From assembly GCA_032164245.1 (NCBI GenBank), contig JAVMKO010000003.1, positions 11,976,651 through 12,040,650 on the forward strand: 64,000 nt of DNA, given 5' to 3'. Under the pieces are notes generated by a model, which did not search any database, was not told the origin of the DNA, and was given only the letters and a program-made list of their open reading frames with translations. Positions 24,080-35,726 of the stretch are shown in pieces. This DNA comes from Sternotherus odoratus. Taxonomy: Eukaryota > Chordata > Testudines > Kinosternidae. Each line of letters begins with the position of its first letter. Within the stretch, counting starts at the first letter, position 1. A program made the translations under genes and the position numbers.

Positions 24080-25009
24080 CTAAATGAGAAACAAAAATCT
24101 TCAGCAAAGGAAAACATAACTGCAAGCGCACTTGGCTACCAGACATCTTGTGCAATAAAATTGTGCAAGGGAGGGAAGTCCTGGAATGATGTGCAGACTA
24201 TTGCTCCCACAAAAGCCAATGGCAAAACTCTCATTGACTTCAGTGGCAGCGGGATCAACTGTACATGTTCTTGTTAGTATTACTATAGTGAAGTGTGGAC
24301 TAAAGAAGTGTAGAAAGGACTACTGGAATGCTCCTGAATGCCATTTTGGCTCTTTTTTGTGGGGGGCTGTAACAGTGTTGCAGTACTATTGCTTCCTGGA
24401 AATACCAGCAGTGTGTTCCAGCACTACTTCTTTTAGGACTGAAGCAGTGCCAACAGGGGACACCCCTGTCTTAAGTGATTAATTAAAAGTCAAACAAAAC
24501 AGTACTGGAAAACAAGGAGATGATTTTTTTAAAGACCTCCTTGACTTAAGGAAAAGTGGACAAATAATTTATGCATCTTCCTGTGTCTTTTGAAATGTGT
24601 GCAGTATGTCCATCAAGAACCAGCAATGTATATTCACTGTTTTATGCACTTTTACAAGTAGACTGTAAACTCTTCCAGGCAGCTTTCACACTTTACCACT
24701 GTACAGAATCTCCAGCCCCTGGTATGCTATATAAATAATAATAATACCATCAACGTGCTCTCCTTTTGCATGGCTGATTCACCTTAACAAAGAAGCTGAT
24801 GCTGGGTGGGAGGCATGGACTAGGTCTGAGGATATATAATGAATACGAAAAATATAGAATGTGTGCATCTTGGGGCAGTCTTGTTTGTACTTGTCAAGTG
24901 ACAGCACGTTACTCAATGGGATCCTTGATTGGCATGCCTATACACTACCATAATTAGAGCTGGGAGAATAAGGGTTTTTTCCATTTGCTGGCAATTCCAA
25001 AAGAAATTT

Positions 25010-25951
25010 TGGGTGAACTTTTTGTAAAACTGGGAAACAACAGGGCAGATGAAATTCAATGTTGATAAATGCATAGTAATGCACACTGGAAGACATAATC
25101 CCAACTATATATATAAAACAATGGGTCTAACTAAGTTGTTAACACTCAAGAAAGAGATCTAGGGGTCACTGTGGATACTTCTCTGAAAACATCCACTCGG
25201 TGTGCAGTAATGGTCAAAAAAGCTAACAGAACATTAAGAACCATTAGGAAAAGAATAGTTTCTGTCTTGTCTGTCATAGTGCCACTATGTAAAGCCATGG
25301 TATGGCCACATCTTGAATAATGTCCTCAATTCTAATTGTCCCATCTCAAAAAAAGATATATTAGAATTGGAAAAGGTACAGAGAAGGGAAACAAAAATTA
25401 TTATGGGCATGCAACAGCTTCCATGAGGAGAGATTAAGAAGACTGGGACTGGTCAGTTTAGAAAATGGACAACTAGCGGGGGGACATCATTGAGGTCTCT
25501 AAAATCATGTTGTGGAGAAAGTGAATAAGGAAGTGTTATTTACCCTTTCACATAACACAAGAACCAGGGTCACACAACAAAATTAACAGGCAGCGGGTTT
25601 AAACAAACAAAAGGAAGAACTTCACCACACAATGTACATGGAACTTGTTCCCATGGGATGTTGTGAAGGCCAAAAGTGTAACTGGACTCAAAAAAGAATT
25701 AGATAGGTCAGGGAGGATAGGTCCATCAATGGCTATTAGCCAAGATGGTCAAGGATGCAACCCAATGCGCTTGGTGTCCCTAAACCTCTGACTGCCTGAT
25801 TCTGGGATTGAATGACCAGGGAGAGATCATTCAATAATTGTCCCATTCTATTAATTTTCTCTGAAGCATCTGGCACCGGCCACTGTCAAAAGGCAAGATA
25901 CTGGGCTAGATGGGTCATTGGTCTGACCTAGTATGGCTGTTCTTACGTTCA
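25010..25951 (+). mobile_element. CR1 LINE 3' fragment
   Basis: Begins GATGAAATTCAATGTTGATA (end of the RT domain) and ends GTATGGCTGTTCTTACGTTC, the CR1 3' end; many in-frame stops. Lies in copy A intron 8. Confidence 0.8.
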
Positions 25952-26165
25952 ACAAATTGAAAATTTTGAAAAAATAATGGAGTCAGGTAAAAAAAAATGC
26001 AAATTTTGTGATTGTTTCACCATGACCCATTTTTGTCAGATCTTTTTTTTTAAAAAACTACAGCAGACTTCTAAATAATGGGCTTGACAAGCTGAATGAC
26101 CCGATGACATCTATTTCCAGAAGATTTACAAGAAAATACAACGTCCATTTAAAATAATATAACAC

Positions 26166-26299
26166 CTGAACTTTTAGTGGCTTCATTGCTTTCCTTATGA
26201 TTGAACCGGGGGCCACTAGCCGTAAGGCTTCCAAAATACACTGCTTAATTGATGGAAGTTTCTTAAGGTCATCTTCAAAGACTTCAATCCTAGCTTCAC
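26166..26299 (-). pseudogene. CYP39A1: CYP39A1 copy A exon 8 (EXXR)
   Basis: 134 nt, EVFEDDLKKLPSIKQC then ILEALRLVAPGSIIRK. EALR is the invariant K-helix EXXR. Donor CAG/GTGTTA, phase 0. Confidence 0.9.
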
Positions 26300-26763
26300 C
26301 TGTTGAAACAAGATGGCATGACACAGATAGACTATAGTAATATGTCAGTCCACTTTCCATTTAGAAAATGTCATCAGAATGGGAGTGATTTGAACCCACT
26401 TTGTATTCATGGGGAGGAAAAGGGATATTTCACCTTGGTGCTGAGATCACTTTGCATTGGGCTACCTGGCTCAAATTAGTAACAATGACCCACTGTGGCT
26501 ATTCCATTCCCTTGTTTGAGTTAGTACCGCAAGGGTGCTATTAACTTCAATAAGGCTGAAGCTCACTGAAAGCCCATGGAAAAGTTATGGAACAGCACAT
26601 ATGAAAGAAATGTCATTTAGTTGAAGATATTATACAAATATAAAGGCCAAATCATTAGAGGCTAAATCCAGAAATACTTACCCTGATTTTACTTGGGCCC
26701 AGATCCTGAGAAGTACTTAGTTGCCTCACTCCCATTGAAATCAAGGAAAATGAGCACCTAAAG

Positions 26764-27374
26764 CAGGGGTGGGCAAACTATGGCCTGTGGGTCACATCTG
26801 GCCCATGGGCCCTTCCTGCCCGGCCCCTGAGCTCGCTGGGGAGGCTCTCCCCGGCCCTTCCTCCGCTGTCTCTCCACAGACACGCCGCCGCACTGGCATT
26901 GTTCTAGGGGGCGGGGCTGCGCGGCAGTGTGTCTGGCTCCGGCCGCTGCTGTGAGCAGTGTGGTAAGGGGGCTGGGGCCAGAGGCAGGGGGCTGGATAAG
27001 CGGGCATGGAATCCGAGGGGGGCAGTCAGGGGATAGGGATCAGGGGGCAGTTGGATGGGGCGGAGGTTCGGCGGGGGGGAGGTGTTGGATGGGGTGTGGA
27101 AGTCCTGGAGCTCTTTAAGGGAGTGGGGGTGTGGACAGGGGTCAGGGCAGTCAGGGCACAGGGAGGGGTTAGATGGGGGGTGGTTAGGGGCAGAGGGTCT
27201 CTGGAGGGGGTAGTCAGGGGAGAAGGAGCGGGAGGGTTAGATGGGTTGGGAGTTCTGAGGGGGGCAGTTAGGGGATGGGAATTAGGAGGGGGTCAGACAG
27301 CCTTCCCTACCCGGCCCTCCATATAATTTTGCACCCCAATATGGTCCTTGGGCCAAAAAGTTTGCCCACCCTTG
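26764..27374. mobile_element. hAT (Charlie-like) element, 611 bp, with 8-bp target duplication
   Basis: Ends CAGGGGTGGGCAAACTATGG and AAGTTTGCCCACCCTTG. Flanks ACCTAAAG (26756-26763) and ACATAAAG (27375-27382). G-rich interior, no transposase. Lies in copy A intron 7. A related element is at about 56063-56812. Confidence 0.85.
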
Positions 27375-27578
27375 ACATAAAGACTTTTCAGGATCTGGCC
27401 TCAAGACCTTATTCAGGCAAATTATCTAAAAGGCCAGTGGCCAAACACCGCACGGACTTCAGAGGGATCAGGCTGAGTAATGCTAGAGCAAAAACTGAGT
27501 GAGGCTTTGGGTCATATGTTAACTGTGGTTTTACTTTCTGTTCCGTACCACTGCAGTCACTTATTTCTGGTTAATTAC

Positions 27579-27669
27579 CTGCTTTTCCATAAACAGAAAC
27601 TATGTCCTCCATGATGTTCTTGTAAACAGAAGGGTTGGATAGTATAAATGCCAGGGTCCAATAGGCACC
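27579..27669 (-). pseudogene. CYP39A1: CYP39A1 copy A exon 7
   Basis: 91 nt, GAYWTLAFILSNPSVYKNIM and SVYGKA, the end of helix I and helix J region. Acceptor CTCTTTAG, donor GCAG/GTAATT, phase 1. Confidence 0.88.
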
Positions 27670-28557
27670 CTAAAGAGAGAGAAAAAGTACCTCAGCAATA
27701 TTAAATTCTGGTAAATTAAAACTAGGTCACTATAACTGGTCAGCGCCTGCTTGCCTTACTCACATGAGTAATCCCCAGCAAGTTAACAGGGCAGGTAAGT
27801 AAGGTGGGCAGAGTTGGTAATGCAATTAAATATAATGTTATTTAAAATGTTTTAAAAGAAAGCAGTATAAGTTACGGGCCTGGTTTTGAGAGTAGTTGAG
27901 AACCCACAGCCCCTTTTACCTTCCCCTGGAGTATTGAGAGGCCAGCACCTGTGAAAATCAGGCATTCAGTGTCTACAAATGAGCAAAAGAAGAGGCGCTG
28001 GCAGCTGGGACTGTGTTTTCACAACGAAGCACCACATCACTTATCTGGATTCATAAGACTGAGATTATAAACTATTGCAGTGAACAGAGGCTGGTTTCAG
28101 CTGAACTGGGGCAGGAGATGTCTGGTGGTGGTTTATGGAGTATTTCACAGTTTTTCATGCTTTAAGTGTGATATGAGCTGAAACACAGCAGTTTTCTCTG
28201 AGCTTTGCAGGCTGCACAAATGCAGAACTCAAAACAGAACTCAAGTGATGTAAAATCACAAGCATCAAAACGCAGGGGCCAGATTCTCCAGTTTGCTCCA
28301 ACTATTTTGGGATGCTCGTCTGGCAAGGTTAGCAGGGTTTATGGCTGCTTTGCATTACTGGAATGGTGTAAAGCAGACAGAGAATTCTGATGAATCTGTC
28401 CCACAATGTTCCCTTATAACAGGGTGGCTTGGCCCTTTAAGACCTAGATGCCTAGGGTCAGCCAAGCCTGACTACTGAAGAGGCATACAGTAACTCCTCG
28501 CTTAACAAGGGTGGGAGAGGGGAAGGAGGTTAGGTCCCAGCACCAGGCAAAAAACTA

Positions 28558-28700
28558 TATACCGTGTTTCCCCGAAAATAAGACAGTGTCTTATATTAAT
28601 TTTTGCTCCCAAAATTACATTACATTATATTACAGCGAGAGGCAAAACTGGAAGTACGTCTTATTTTCGGGGGATGTCTTACTTTCGGGGAAACAGGGTA
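28558..28700. mobile_element. Tc1/mariner-like MITE
   Basis: Ends ACCGTGTTTCCCCGAAAATA and CTTTCGGGGAAACAGGGTA are inverted repeats bordered by TA. A widespread vertebrate repeat end; no ORF. Confidence 0.65.
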
Positions 28701-28714
28701 TATATATTATATAT

Positions 28715-28908
28715 ATACACAGTAGAATCTGGTTAATTGGGCCATCGGTTAATTGGGGCAGCCGTTTATTTGGGACAAATCTTAAAGAACAAAAACAAAT
28801 GTGTACCTTTTTACTTACTTTGCATAATTGGGGCAGCCGCTTAATTGGGCCAAATTGTTCTGGTCCCGATGTGTCCCAGTTAACCGGAATCCACTGTGTG
28901 TATATATA
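28715..28908. mobile_element. pogo/Tigger-like MITE
   Basis: Ends CAGTAGAATCTGGTTAATTG and CAGTTAACCGGAATCCACTG are inverted repeats. Sits in an AT microsatellite (TATATA...), consistent with TA target choice. Interior repeats TTAATTGGGGCAGCC. Confidence 0.6.
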
Positions 28909-29479
28909 TATACACACATGCAGAAGTTTGTAAGCATGGCATGGCCTTGGAAAAAGCTAGAGAGAGAGCTTTTTGGGTCTGGTGCTGGCTAAAAAGGCCT
29001 GAGTTTGAAGAAGCAGGACCTTGTACATTCCTTGCAGATAAACAAGATTGTATCCAAGAAAGTACCAGACTCCATCATCAATTTCTACTCCCAGCTGGAA
29101 CATCCCCGAGGCCCGGAACTTTGACTAGTCATTCGGCTCAAAAAGCGGTGACAGAAAAATAGTGGCAGCTTTCAACAGGGCTTTCACAACAGGACCAATG
29201 TATGGCATGAGAGTGTGAGCATACACTGAAACATCTTTCATGTGCTGCCACCTACTGAGCCCAGTGAGCAGGCCGCGTTGTACATTCTTTTATACCAGCC
29301 ATTCTGACGGCAGGCAGCATGCCATTCTGCTGTGTGAGGCACTCCCGCATAAGATGCAGAACCAGAGTTTCAAGTTCGTGACCTGTGGAACCACCTCTGA
29401 TGTGGTGGAAAAATTGTGAGATGCCAGCGGCTTCGTCCCTTCCTTGGTGTCAGCACTAGCAATGCATTATGCTGTGCCC

Positions 29480-29890
29480 TTCAGCCAGGGGTGCGGAGTA
29501 TCATAGGCTTGGGGAGGCTGTGCCTCCCCAAACAGCTTGGTGTGACTCCACCCACACTCTGCCCCAGTCCCTTCCTGGGTCCTGCTGTTCTGTAGACTGA
29601 CTAGGGCTGGGGTGGCTGGCGACGTGCAGCTGGGACTCGGGGTAAGTGGGGCTGGGGCCACGCTGTCTGCCCAGTGTTCTGGGGTTGCGGGTCTGTCCGG
29701 AGCTCCAGGGCTGCGGGCAGCCTGGGGTGCTCTGGGCTCCTGCAGGGGAGATGGGGCAGAAGAGAATGGCAAGGGTTGGGGCTGGGGCCTTGGGCAGAAG
29801 GGGAGACGCCGGGGCCAGCCTCCCACAACAGTTGGTTCACTGGCTGCCCATGTCTTCAGCAGTATTAGTACCATCAAAAGGTGTGTGTGG
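29480..29890. repeat. GC-rich repeat, probably hAT-derived
   Basis: Starts CAGGGGTGCGGAGTATCAT, a hAT-like end, followed by GC-rich filler. The other end could not be found; the next element begins at 29891. Confidence 0.35.
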
Positions 29891-30379
29891 CAGGGCCGGT
29901 GACAGAAATTTTGCCCCCCCCCCCCCCCCCCCCGCCAGCCCAGCTGGCAGTCCCTCCCCCCAGCTGACAGCGGCTGGCGGCAGTGCGGGGTCCTGCGGGA
30001 GCGCGAGCCCTTGAGCGGCGCGAGCCGCCCTTGCTGCTCCCCCCCCCGTGCGCCTTTTCCCCCCCCGTGCACCTTGGTGCAGGGGCTGCGTGATGCCACG
30101 TCCGGCGGGGGAAGCCCTACCTTGCTGTGGAGCCTCCCCGCCCTCGCCCTCTTTGCAGGCGGTGGTGCGCCGCTGCCGCCGGCCGGGCTCAGTGCTCCTG
30201 CCAGGGACATGCGCGCTCGTCCGCTCCGCCTCCCCGCCCCTTCCCCGCTCTCCAGGCCCGGCGACAAGGGGGGACGAATACAGGTACAGCTGTGTACCGG
30301 GCCCCAGACTTTGGGGGCCCCCTTTAAGTCCGGGGCCCGGTACAGCTCTACCCGTAGTACCCCCCTGTTGCCGGCCCTG
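29891..30379. mobile_element. hAT element, 489 bp, with target duplication
   Basis: Ends CAGGGCCGGTGACAG and CTGTTGCCGGCCCTG. Flanks GTGTGTGG and GTGTGTGT agree at 7 of 8, although the site is itself a GT repeat. Contains a C20 run at 29914-29933; the long ORFs crossing it are not genes. Confidence 0.65.
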
Positions 30380-30389
30380 GTGTGTGTGT

Positions 30390-30419
<30 letters not shown>
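30390..30419. repeat. Poly-G run, 30 bases
   Basis: Uninterrupted G30 next to (GT)n. Such runs are slippage-prone and the true length is uncertain. Confidence 0.9.
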
Positions 30420-30420
<1 letters not shown>

Positions 30421-30754
30421 GTGCCAAGAGCACTGGCCTGTCTCTTAGCAAAAGTAAAGAGTCAGGTCTCGTCTTCACAGCACATAGATTGTCTGCTGCA
30501 GCTGTGTCTGGCTGCGGCCCAGGGACCTCCTGGGAGATTGCGCTGTTGTCAGTGAGCCAATTAGACCCTGCTCTACCAGGGGACATTGGAGAAGTCCTGA
30601 GTGTTTCTTGTGCACAAGCTGCCTGCCAGCCTTTACTTCTTTGTGCTGTTTCTGTTACTGAATGTGGAAGGTGCCAGGAAGAAATAAATTTGGGGAAAAA
30701 AATATTTGCTTTCCTTATCAATACTGAATTTGAATCTCTTTGTATCAGTTGCTG

Positions 30755-31041
30755 ATGCCTGGTGTACACTTGAAAATTAGGTCAGCATAACTATGTCTCT
30801 CATGGGTGTGAAAAATCCACAGCCCTGAGTAATGTAGTTAAGCCGACCTAAGGCCTCATGCAGACAGCACTAGGTTGACAGAAGAATTCTTCCATTGACC
30901 TAGCTACCACCTCTCAGGGAGATATATTACCTGCGCCGACAGAAGAATCCCTCCCATCAGTGTAGGTAGTGTCTATACTGAAATACTACAGTGGTGCAGC
31001 TGCAGCAATGCTGTTGTAGCATTTTTTGCATAGACAAGTCC
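30755..31041. mobile_element. Harbinger-like MITE
   Basis: GGTGTACACTTGAAAATTAG at the left and GCATAGACAAGTCC at the right; the interior has the palindromic AGAAGAATTCTTCC block typical of the turtle family with ...GTGTAGACAAGCCC ends. Confidence 0.5.
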
Positions 31042-31179
31042 TCAATCTCTCTGTTGAGTGAACACATTACAAGCTTCTTCACTCCTTAATAAATCTGCCA
31101 GAGGTCAACCCTCATTTTTTCCTGTCTTTTCCCAAGAAATCAGAGATCCAAGAAAGCATTTCTCAGCTAGTATACTTAC

Positions 31180-31275
31180 CAAAACAGCATTAACTTGGGA
31201 AGCCCAGAACAAGAGCAGCAAATAACCGGAAGCTCCATTTCCATGCAAATTGTCCAGGACATGCTGTACTAATGT
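31180..31275 (-). pseudogene. CYP39A1: CYP39A1 copy A exon 6
   Basis: 32 codons, TLVQHVLDNLHGNG then LLLLFWASQVNAVL; one codon shorter than copy B. Acceptor TATGAGAG has a poor pyrimidine tract; donor TTG/GTAAGT is strong. Confidence 0.85.
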
Positions 31276-31859
31276 CTCTCATAAACAAGAGAATGAATAT
31301 GTACATTAGAGGTTGTCTAAAGGAATGGTCTGCTAACAGACTCTTCCTACAGGATTATCACACTAGTTTATTGAAGAAAAAAGTCCTATTCCTTAACAGT
31401 ACCAGGTCTGAGGATAGAGCCCTTTTCCCCTCTCTTCTGTTCGGCTTGAGTTTTGTTACCATTCCAAAGGGTGCTATTTGTTAAATCAGAGAGACCGCTC
31501 ACTCCAGGGCATATCCTGCACAATCTCATTCCCTTTCATGAGTATAGGAATAATAATCAAATCATACAGAAATTCCAACCAAAGCTACAAAACTTGGTAG
31601 GCGGAATTATGGGCAAGCAACATTAAATTCATGTACTGTAATTGAAGCTGGCCAGAGATGACTTTTCTCCTATTCTATTCTTTTAAGTTTTCAGACCCTT
31701 GGGTCTTACAAAAGTGTCTCAACTTGAGCACCCTAAAATGGAGGCACCCAAAATCACTAGTCATTTTAAAAAATCTTGGCCTATGTCCGTAACTTAGCGC
31801 CTAACAATACCAATGCTAACCTGGCATTTTATTAAAAAAATATCTTTTGGTAGGTTTAC

Positions 31860-31953
31860 CTTAGAGCCACTTTCTGAAGATTTGTCTTTCTTTATGTCTG
31901 TTGCAATCCTTTCAAATATGTTAAGTAACCAAGTTTTGGATTTAGCCCAGTTC
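31860..31953 (-). pseudogene. CYP39A1: CYP39A1 copy A exon 5
   Basis: 94 nt, NWAKSKTWLLNIFER, CACAG acceptor and AAG/GTAAAC donor. Frame intact. Confidence 0.87.
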
Positions 31954-32031
31954 CTGTGAGAGGGGGAAGTAATAAATGTAAATGAATTTTAAATGCACCT
32001 TAAGGAACAATTTATGAAACATAAAACTCAC

Positions 32032-32169
32032 CTTAAAAGAAATCCAGGCATCTGGGACCCGACTTCAAATCCTTTTTCATAATTCTGAAAATGCCTTTCA
32101 AACTCCTCAGTTATTGGACAGAAGCTTTTCCCAAACAGGGTTTTCATTACTGTTGGATACATGATATGC
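32032..32169 (-). pseudogene. CYP39A1: CYP39A1 copy A exon 4
   Basis: 138 nt, 12 nt shorter than copy B but in frame: after FGKSFCP a four-residue block is missing before EEFERHF. The conserved YDEDFEYGSQ of copy B reads YEKGFEVGSQ, a sign of relaxed constraint. Confidence 0.87.
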
Positions 32170-32674
32170 CTGTAAAAACAGAAGGCTAAAAGTTCTTCAT
32201 TCAAGCATTTTTTAAGTCAAGAAAGTAATCTCTTTGGTTAGTAGTATAAGAGTATTTAAGAGTGACTCTGGTGAGAAAAGTGACTATGTAAAATGGAACC
32301 TTCTCACTCTGCAGATCTGATGCTTGACTATAATAGAATAAGATTTGCTGACTTGAAATACAGTACATTAACAACTTTTTACTCCTGTAAGCCCTGCAGA
32401 ACCAACACTGTCATGGGAAAGCTAGCTAGATTCCATTCTGGCTCACAAATCATTCAGGGTGAAATTGGCTCCAGAGGGCCAGCACAAAGACCCTTGCATC
32501 GCATCAGTCTCCATTAAGCACCCCAAATCAGTCTTATGTGGGACTTCAGTGAGACATAGATTTTTATGATGACCCTCAACACGGGTGAATTTCACCCACA
32601 ATAAATAAATATTTACATGTTTAATGAACACATTGGATATCTGTGCAATAGAGCTGGATTGTAAATCTACGAAC

Positions 32675-32849
32675 CTTACTAGATGATTGAGATCTTCAGT
32701 TCCTTCTTTGCCCAGATGATCCACATGCTCATGGAATTCTTCACACAGACTCTCAGAGAACTGATGCAGGTTAGAGGAACTCAGTTGTTGTACCATCAAT
32801 TTGAAGAACATGCTACGGTTCTGATGAAAGCTTTCTTTGGAGATTGAAA
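32675..32849 (-). pseudogene. CYP39A1: CYP39A1 copy A exon 3
   Basis: 175 nt, same length and phases as copy B exon 3. Encodes SSSNLHQFSESLCEEFHEHV and EDLNHLVR. Donor AAG/GTTCGT is weaker than in copy B but canonical GT. Confidence 0.88.
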
Positions 32850-32939
32850 CTTAAATAGAAAATAGACAGCATTTTTTGGAAGCCAGCCAGTTAATTCCCC
32901 ACCCACCCACCAAAGCAGAATTGTGTTGTTGGTGAGGGA

Positions 32940-34255
32940 CAATATAAGGAAGTCAGCTATTATAGACCAATCAGCCTAACTTTGTTATCTGGAAAGATAC
33001 TGGAACAACTTATTAAACAATCAATTTGTAAGCACCTAGAAGGCAACAGGGTGATAAGTAACAGTTAACATGAATGATCAAGAACAAATCATGCCAGATC
33101 AACCTATTTTTTTTTCTTTCACAATGTTACTGGCCTCTTGGATAGGGGAAAAGCTGATGTGATATATCTTGATGTTTAGAAGGCTTTTGACATGGTCTCA
33201 CATATTTTCATAAACAAACAAGGGAAATGTGGTCTAAAGGAAATTGCTATAAGGCAGGTGCACAACTGGCTGAAAAATCATACAGAGTAATTATCAATGA
33301 TTTACTGTCAAACTGGGAGGATGTATCTGGTGGGATCCCAGGGGGGTTTGTCTTATCTGGCACTATTTAATATTTTCATGGATGACTTGGATGATGGAAT
33401 GGAGACTATGCTTATAAAATTTATGGATGGCACAAAGCTGGGAGGGGCTGTAAGCACTTTGGTGGACAGAATTAGAATTCAAAATGACCTTGACAAATTG
33501 GAGAATAGCTCTGAAACAAGCAACATGCAATTCAGTAAAGACAAGTGCACAGCACTACATTTAGAAAGGAAAACTACTGTGCACAGACACAAAATGAGGA
33601 ATAACTGGCTGGGTGGCAATACTGCCAAATAGGATCTGGGGGTTATAGTGGATCACAAATGAAATATGAGCCAACAACACGATGCAGTTGCAAAAAAAGC
33701 TAATATCATTCTGCAGTGTATTAACAGGAGTGTCCTATGTAAGACATAGGAGGCAATTGTCCTACTCTACTAAGCTCTGGTGAGGCTTTAGCTGGAGTAT
33801 TGTGTCCAGTTTTGGGTGCCACACTTTAAGAAAAATATGGACAAATTAGAGTCTAGAAACCCTGACCTACAAGGAAAGGTTAAAAAAACCTGAGCATGTT
33901 CTATCCTGAGAAAACATGACTCAGGGGGACCTGATAACAGTCTCCAAATATGTTAACAGCTGTTACAAAGAGAATCAATTGTTCTCCGTGTCCACTGAAG
34001 ATAGGACAAGAAGTAATGGGCTTAATCTGCAGCAACGGAAATTTAGGTTAGATATTAGGGAAATTTTTTTAGCTGTAAGATTAATAAAGTACTGGGATAG
34101 ATTGCCAAGCGAGATTGTGGAGTTCCCATCATTGAAGGTTTTTAAGACCAGGTTAGACAAACACCTGTCAATGATGGCCTAGGTAGATTTGGTCCTGCCT
34201 CAGTATGGGAGGGGGGACTAAATGACCTTTTGAGGTTCCCTACATTTCTCTGATT
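32940..34255 (+). mobile_element. CR1 LINE, reverse transcriptase region to 3' end
   Basis: Begins in the RT domain (GGACAATATAAGGAAGTCAG); an RT stretch reads ALFNIFMDDLDDGMETMLIK then FMDGTKLGG. Later part has stops and ends in the CR1 3' UTR. Defective. Lies in copy A intron 2. Confidence 0.85.
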
Positions 34256-34350
34256 CCTTAAGAAATGCCTGAAAGGTTAAATCCATTCCATGTAGAGGAC
34301 CAAAACAAAGCTCATTGGCAAACTGTCCTGTTTTTCAACATCTAACATCA

Positions 34351-34640
34351 AGATTACATCTACACCATAATAAAAGACCCAAGACATGGCTGCAGCTGGC
34401 TACAGGTCAGCAGACTTGGGCTTGCAAGGCTATTAAACACCTACATCTAAAAATGTAGATGTTTGGGCTCGGACTGGAGCACAGCGGGGAATGTCTCAGA
34501 GTCTGGGCTCCAGCCTGAGCCCAAATATCCACACTGCAGTTTTATAGCCCCATAGCCTGAGCCATGTGCGCCCGAGTCAGCTGACCTAGGCTTTAAGACT
34601 CAGTGCTGCAGGTTTTTTATCACAGTGTAGCTGTACCCCA
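34351..34640. mobile_element. MITE with CTACAC-type inverted ends
   Basis: ACATCTACACCATAATAAAA at the left matches the reverse complement of the right end around CACAGTGTAGCTGTACCCC. No clear target duplication read. Confidence 0.5.
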
Positions 34641-34851
34641 TGGGGCCTTGACTGAGGTTTTGGGCACTACTAAAATAATGGGTCAGAAGCCAATGGAGAT
34701 ATGCCAATTTACATCAGCCAAGGATCTAGCCTAGTATTTCTGTGTACTGGATTCTTCTCCCTAAGTTTGTGACTTAACCCTGGATCCAAATAAGCTTCTT
34801 AATCTTGACATGTGACTAGATTTGAGGTCTACATAAGAGAATATCTTGTAC

Positions 34852-34986
34852 CCGTGCGCTGGAGGGCTTGCAGCACCGCTTCATCCAAATCTGCTTCTTT
34901 AGACCTCAGAAATTCAAGAACATCCTCTGTCTCAGTCACAAAGGTGAATCGATTTCCCAGAATGTACACGGTGAACACTGTCCATA
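34852..34986 (-). pseudogene. CYP39A1: CYP39A1 copy A exon 2, frameshifted
   Basis: 135 nt between TTCTAG and G/GTACAA. After the deletion near 34980 the family reading (TVYILGNRFTFVTE) continues one frame over to the donor, so only one base is missing. In the frame set by exon 1, TGA is reached at codon 17 of this exon (34938-34936). Confidence 0.88.
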
Positions 34987-35726
34987 CTAGAACAAACAAT
35001 TATAAAAAATCCTGACAAATAGTGTTGTATTATTAGTGTATTTTAAAGAAGACCAAGATATTTTCCATAGCTTCCATAGCTTCCATAGCAATTGCTAATT
35101 AATCAAGAGTTAAAACTCATTTTAAATGAACACTGTCAAGATGAAAATTATTAACCTGTTTATCAGCTCTACTTTCAACCTATTCGGCAGGGATAATTTT
35201 CATTAAAAAAGGTTGACCTTTTTTCATGTATGGACCCTAAAAAATTTCAAATGGAGGCATAGACCACTTTGGAAATTTTAGACATAGCTTGAGGACCTCC
35301 AAGGATCCATGGACCCCAGGTTGAAAACCACTGTTCTGTGATAATGACAGCCTATTGTGGATCCTTTAGACATAGTCTGCAGACTCCGTGGGGTCCCCAG
35401 ACCACAGGCTGAAAGCCATGGCTGTACAGGAAAAGGAAGCTGTTTCGAAGCCTGGTTTGTAAGATCAGCGGGAAGGGGATTCTTCTCATCATTAATAACA
35501 ATAGGCTTAAAAATAAAGTATGGAAATTTGAATAGTGAAGCTCAGCTAATGGTATAAATTTAAATGGTCAAAAGTCAGGAAATGCAAAAATGAAGGTTAA
35601 ATATTCAACCTGAAGTCTGCTTTCTTTTGCTTATATGTTACAACACAATCTTCAGTTATATGGTAATATCCCATTTCTCCAATAATACATTACTTATTCT
35701 TACAGTTATGTCTGCAAGCTTATTAC

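Noticed and set aside
29467..30769. Long minus-strand ORFs (266 and 310 codons)
   Set aside because: They lie in GC-rich transposon filler with C and G runs, are Pro/Gly/Arg-rich and have no splice or homology support.
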